NCBI GenBank assembly: GCA_963789885.1
Contig: CAWBNB010000021.1
Span: forward strand, 124,001 to 188,000
Direction of reading: 5' to 3'
DNA length: 64,000 nt
From: DATEDA01 sp963789885
GTDB lineage: Bacteria > Pseudomonadota > Gammaproteobacteria > Burkholderiales > SG8-39
The translations under genes were made by a program, and so were the position numbers. Below are positions 62,475 through 64,000 of the stretch, piece after piece. The first letter of the stretch is position 1; the number at the start of each line of letters is the position of its first letter. A model generated the notes under the pieces. The model made no database searches and was not told where the DNA came from. It worked only from the letters and a program-made list of their open reading frames with translations.

Positions 62475-62930
62475 ATGCAAGTGATCCTGTTGGAGAAGGT
62501 CGTGAACCTCGGGGGCCTGGGCGACGTCGTCAAGGTCAAGGAAGGCTTTGCCCGCAACTACCTGATCCCGCACGGGAAGGCGAAGCGGGCTACCCCCGAG
62601 AACCTGAAGGAGTTCGAGTCGCGCCGTGCGGAGCTCGAAAAGGCGCAGGCCGATGCACTGAGCGCTGCGCAGGAGCGCGGCACGCGGATCGACGGGGCGA
62701 AGGTCCAGGTGGCGCGCAAGGCGGGGGTCGACGGCCGGCTGTTCGGGTCGGTGACGACCTACGATATCGCCGAGGCGTTGCAGGCGCTCGGCCACGAGGT
62801 CGAGCGGGCAGCGATCCGGCTGCCGCAGGGGCCGCTCAAGGCGATCGGCGACTACGAGATCGCCGTGGCGCTGCACGGGGACGTGGTGGTCCACATCACC
62901 GTGACCGTCCTGGGCGAGCAGGCGGGCTGA
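62475..62930 (+). CDS. rplI: 50S ribosomal protein L9
   Basis: A 151-residue ribosomal protein beginning M-Q-V-I-L-L-E-K-V-V-N-L-G-G-L-G-D, with the conserved G-F-A-R-N-Y-L-I-P near residues 24-32, a long connecting helix, and a C-terminal domain with L-F-G-S-V-T near 95. It is the last gene of the ribosomal operon. Confidence 0.97.
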   Translation: MQVILLEKVVNLGGLGDVVKVKEGFARNYLIPHGKAKRATPENLKEFESRRAELEKAQADALSAAQERGTRIDGAKVQVARKAGVDGRLFGSVTTYDIAEALQALGHEVERAAIRLPQGPLKAIGDYEIAVALHGDVVVHITVTVLGEQAG

Positions 62931-63047
62931 CTTTCCTCCACCGCGCGGCCGCCCCGGTGTCCGGCTGCGGCGAAATCGACGATCGCGCGTGGTTCGACCC
63001 GCTGTGCGCCGCGCTGCGCGTGTAGAATCGTCACGCGGCTCACACTC

Positions 63048-63069
63048 GGAATGAAAGCGGAATGAAAGC
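63048..63069 (+). repeat. 11-base tandem direct repeat upstream of dnaB
   Basis: GGAATGAAAGC occurs twice in immediate succession (63048-63058 and 63059-63069) in the 163-base leader between rplI and dnaB. A TAGAAT box lies just upstream at 63023-63028, but I see no well-placed -35. The function is unknown; it may be a simple slippage duplication. Confidence 0.6.
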
Positions 63070-63093
63070 CGCAAGGAAAGCGGCACAGCGCGG

Positions 63094-64000
63094 ATGGCGC
63101 AGACACTCACGCAGGCCCCGGCCGATTCCCAGCTCGTTACGCTGCGGGTCCCACCGCATTCGATCGAGGCCGAGCAGTCGGTACTCGGCGGGTTGCTCCT
63201 CGACAACGGCGCGTGGGACAGGATCGGCGACATCCTCGCGCTCGACGACTTCTACCGCGACGACCATCGCCGCATCTACCGCCACATCGCGCGGCTGATC
63301 GAGCAGGGCCGGCCGGCGGACGTCGTCACCGTCGCCGAGGCGATCGAGGGGAGCGAGGACAAGGACAAGACCGGCGGCCTGACGTATCTCGGCACGCTCG
63401 CGCAGAACACCCCGTCGGCACACAACATCCGACGCTACGCGGAGATCGTCCGCGAGCGAGCGGTGATGCGGAAGCTCGTCGCCGTGGGCGCGGAGATCGC
63501 CGACAGCGCGTTCAACCCCTCGGGGAAGGAGGTCGGGCAGCTCCTCGACGAGGCCGAGTCGAAGGTGTTCCAGATCGCCGAGGCGGGCAACCGCGGCCGG
63601 GCCGGCTTCCACGACATCCACCAGCTGCTCTCGCAGGTGATGGAGCGCGTCGATTTCCTCTACAGCCGCGAGAACCCGAGCGACATCACCGGCGTCCCGA
63701 CCGGCTACCAGCAGCTCGACCAGATGACCTCCGGGTTCCAGGAGGGCGATCTCATCATCATCGCCGGGCGCCCGAGCATGGGCAAGACCGCGTTCGCGCT
63801 CAACATCGCGGAGCACGTCGGCGTGGCCGAGAAGCGCCCGGTGGCGGTGTTCAGCATGGAGATGTCGGGAACGCAGATCGCGGCGCGGATGCTCGGATCG
63901 ATCGCGCGCATCGACCAGCACAAGCTGCGGACCGGCCGGCTCACCGACGAGGACTGGAACCGGCTCGCCGACGGCCTCGGGAAGCTCCACGAAGCGCCGA
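63094..64000 (+). CDS. dnaB: Replicative DNA helicase DnaB (partial, runs off the right edge)
   Basis: The first 302 codons of the replicative helicase. The frame is open from the ATG at 63094 to the window end. It has the N-terminal domain (P-P-H-S-I-E-A-E-Q-S-V-L-G-G near residue 20, T-P-S-A-H-N-I-R-R-Y-A near 107), the linker, and the RecA-like domain start with D-Q-M-T-S-G-F and Walker A A-G-R-P-S-M-G-K-T near 225-233. It follows rplI as in many proteobacteria. Confidence 0.97.
   Translation, partial: MAQTLTQAPADSQLVTLRVPPHSIEAEQSVLGGLLLDNGAWDRIGDILALDDFYRDDHRRIYRHIARLIEQGRPADVVTVAEAIEGSEDKDKTGGLTYLGTLAQNTPSAHNIRRYAEIVRERAVMRKLVAVGAEIADSAFNPSGKEVGQLLDEAESKVFQIAEAGNRGRAGFHDIHQLLSQVMERVDFLYSRENPSDITGVPTGYQQLDQMTSGFQEGDLIIIAGRPSMGKTAFALNIAEHVGVAEKRPVAVFSMEMSGTQIAARMLGSIARIDQHKLRTGRLTDEDWNRLADGLGKLHEAP

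Overview
The window is about 64 kb of very G+C-rich DNA with tightly packed genes, many of them joined by 4-base ATGA/GTGA/TTGA stop-start overlaps. It looks like a betaproteobacterium, most likely Burkholderiales. Two things point there: the conserved order ndk-rlmN-pilF-rodZ-ispG-hisS-yfgM-bamB-der-hfq-hflX-hflK-hflC-DUF2065-hisZ-purA, and the number of Bug-type (TctC-like) extracytoplasmic solute receptors. No rRNA, CRISPR array, insertion sequence or prophage was found. One tRNA (Leu, CAG) is present.

Layout. (1) 1-12.5 kb is a catabolic/accessory region: a partial Gly/Trp-rich secreted protein, two ACMSD-like amidohydrolases, two Bug receptors, an FAD aromatic hydroxylase, a CocE-type hydrolase, a LysR regulator, and an operon of two Gfo/Idh/MocA dehydrogenases plus an LLM flavin monooxygenase. 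(2) 12.5-27.8 kb is a long minus-strand block. It encodes all three parts of a Rieske oxygenase (oxygenase 23048-24097, ferredoxin 27510-27821, ferredoxin reductase 16120-17331). Around them lie a ring-cleavage-type VOC dioxygenase, an aldehyde dehydrogenase, an aspartate-dehydrogenase-like enzyme, a ThDP enzyme, two SDRs, a cupin, an alpha/beta hydrolase, an IclR regulator, a small recombinase-like helix-turn-helix protein, an MFS carrier, two Bug receptors and a Bug remnant. A second aspartate-dehydrogenase-like gene lies divergently at 28.0 kb. I infer one aromatic or heteroaromatic degradation pathway; its substrate is not evident. (3) 28.8-36.6 kb holds an FtsH2-type protease paralogue, two small conserved proteins, a complete Liv-type ABC importer, and a candidate small RNA with a sigma-54-like promoter and an anti-Shine-Dalgarno loop. 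(4) 36.7-64 kb is the housekeeping core: thioredoxin/TPR protein, HNH nuclease, DNA glycosylase, accA, tilS, the ndk-to-purA block, tRNA-Leu, rnr, rlmB, rpsF-priB-rpsR-rplI and the start of dnaB.

Sequence quality matters here. Eight apparent single-base frameshifts interrupt six otherwise well-conserved genes: the aldehyde dehydrogenase, the ThDP enzyme (two), the second AspDH (two), ftsH, rodZ and rnr. Most lie in short C or G runs. Residual indel errors in the assembly explain this pattern better than six separate gene deaths, but reads are needed to decide.
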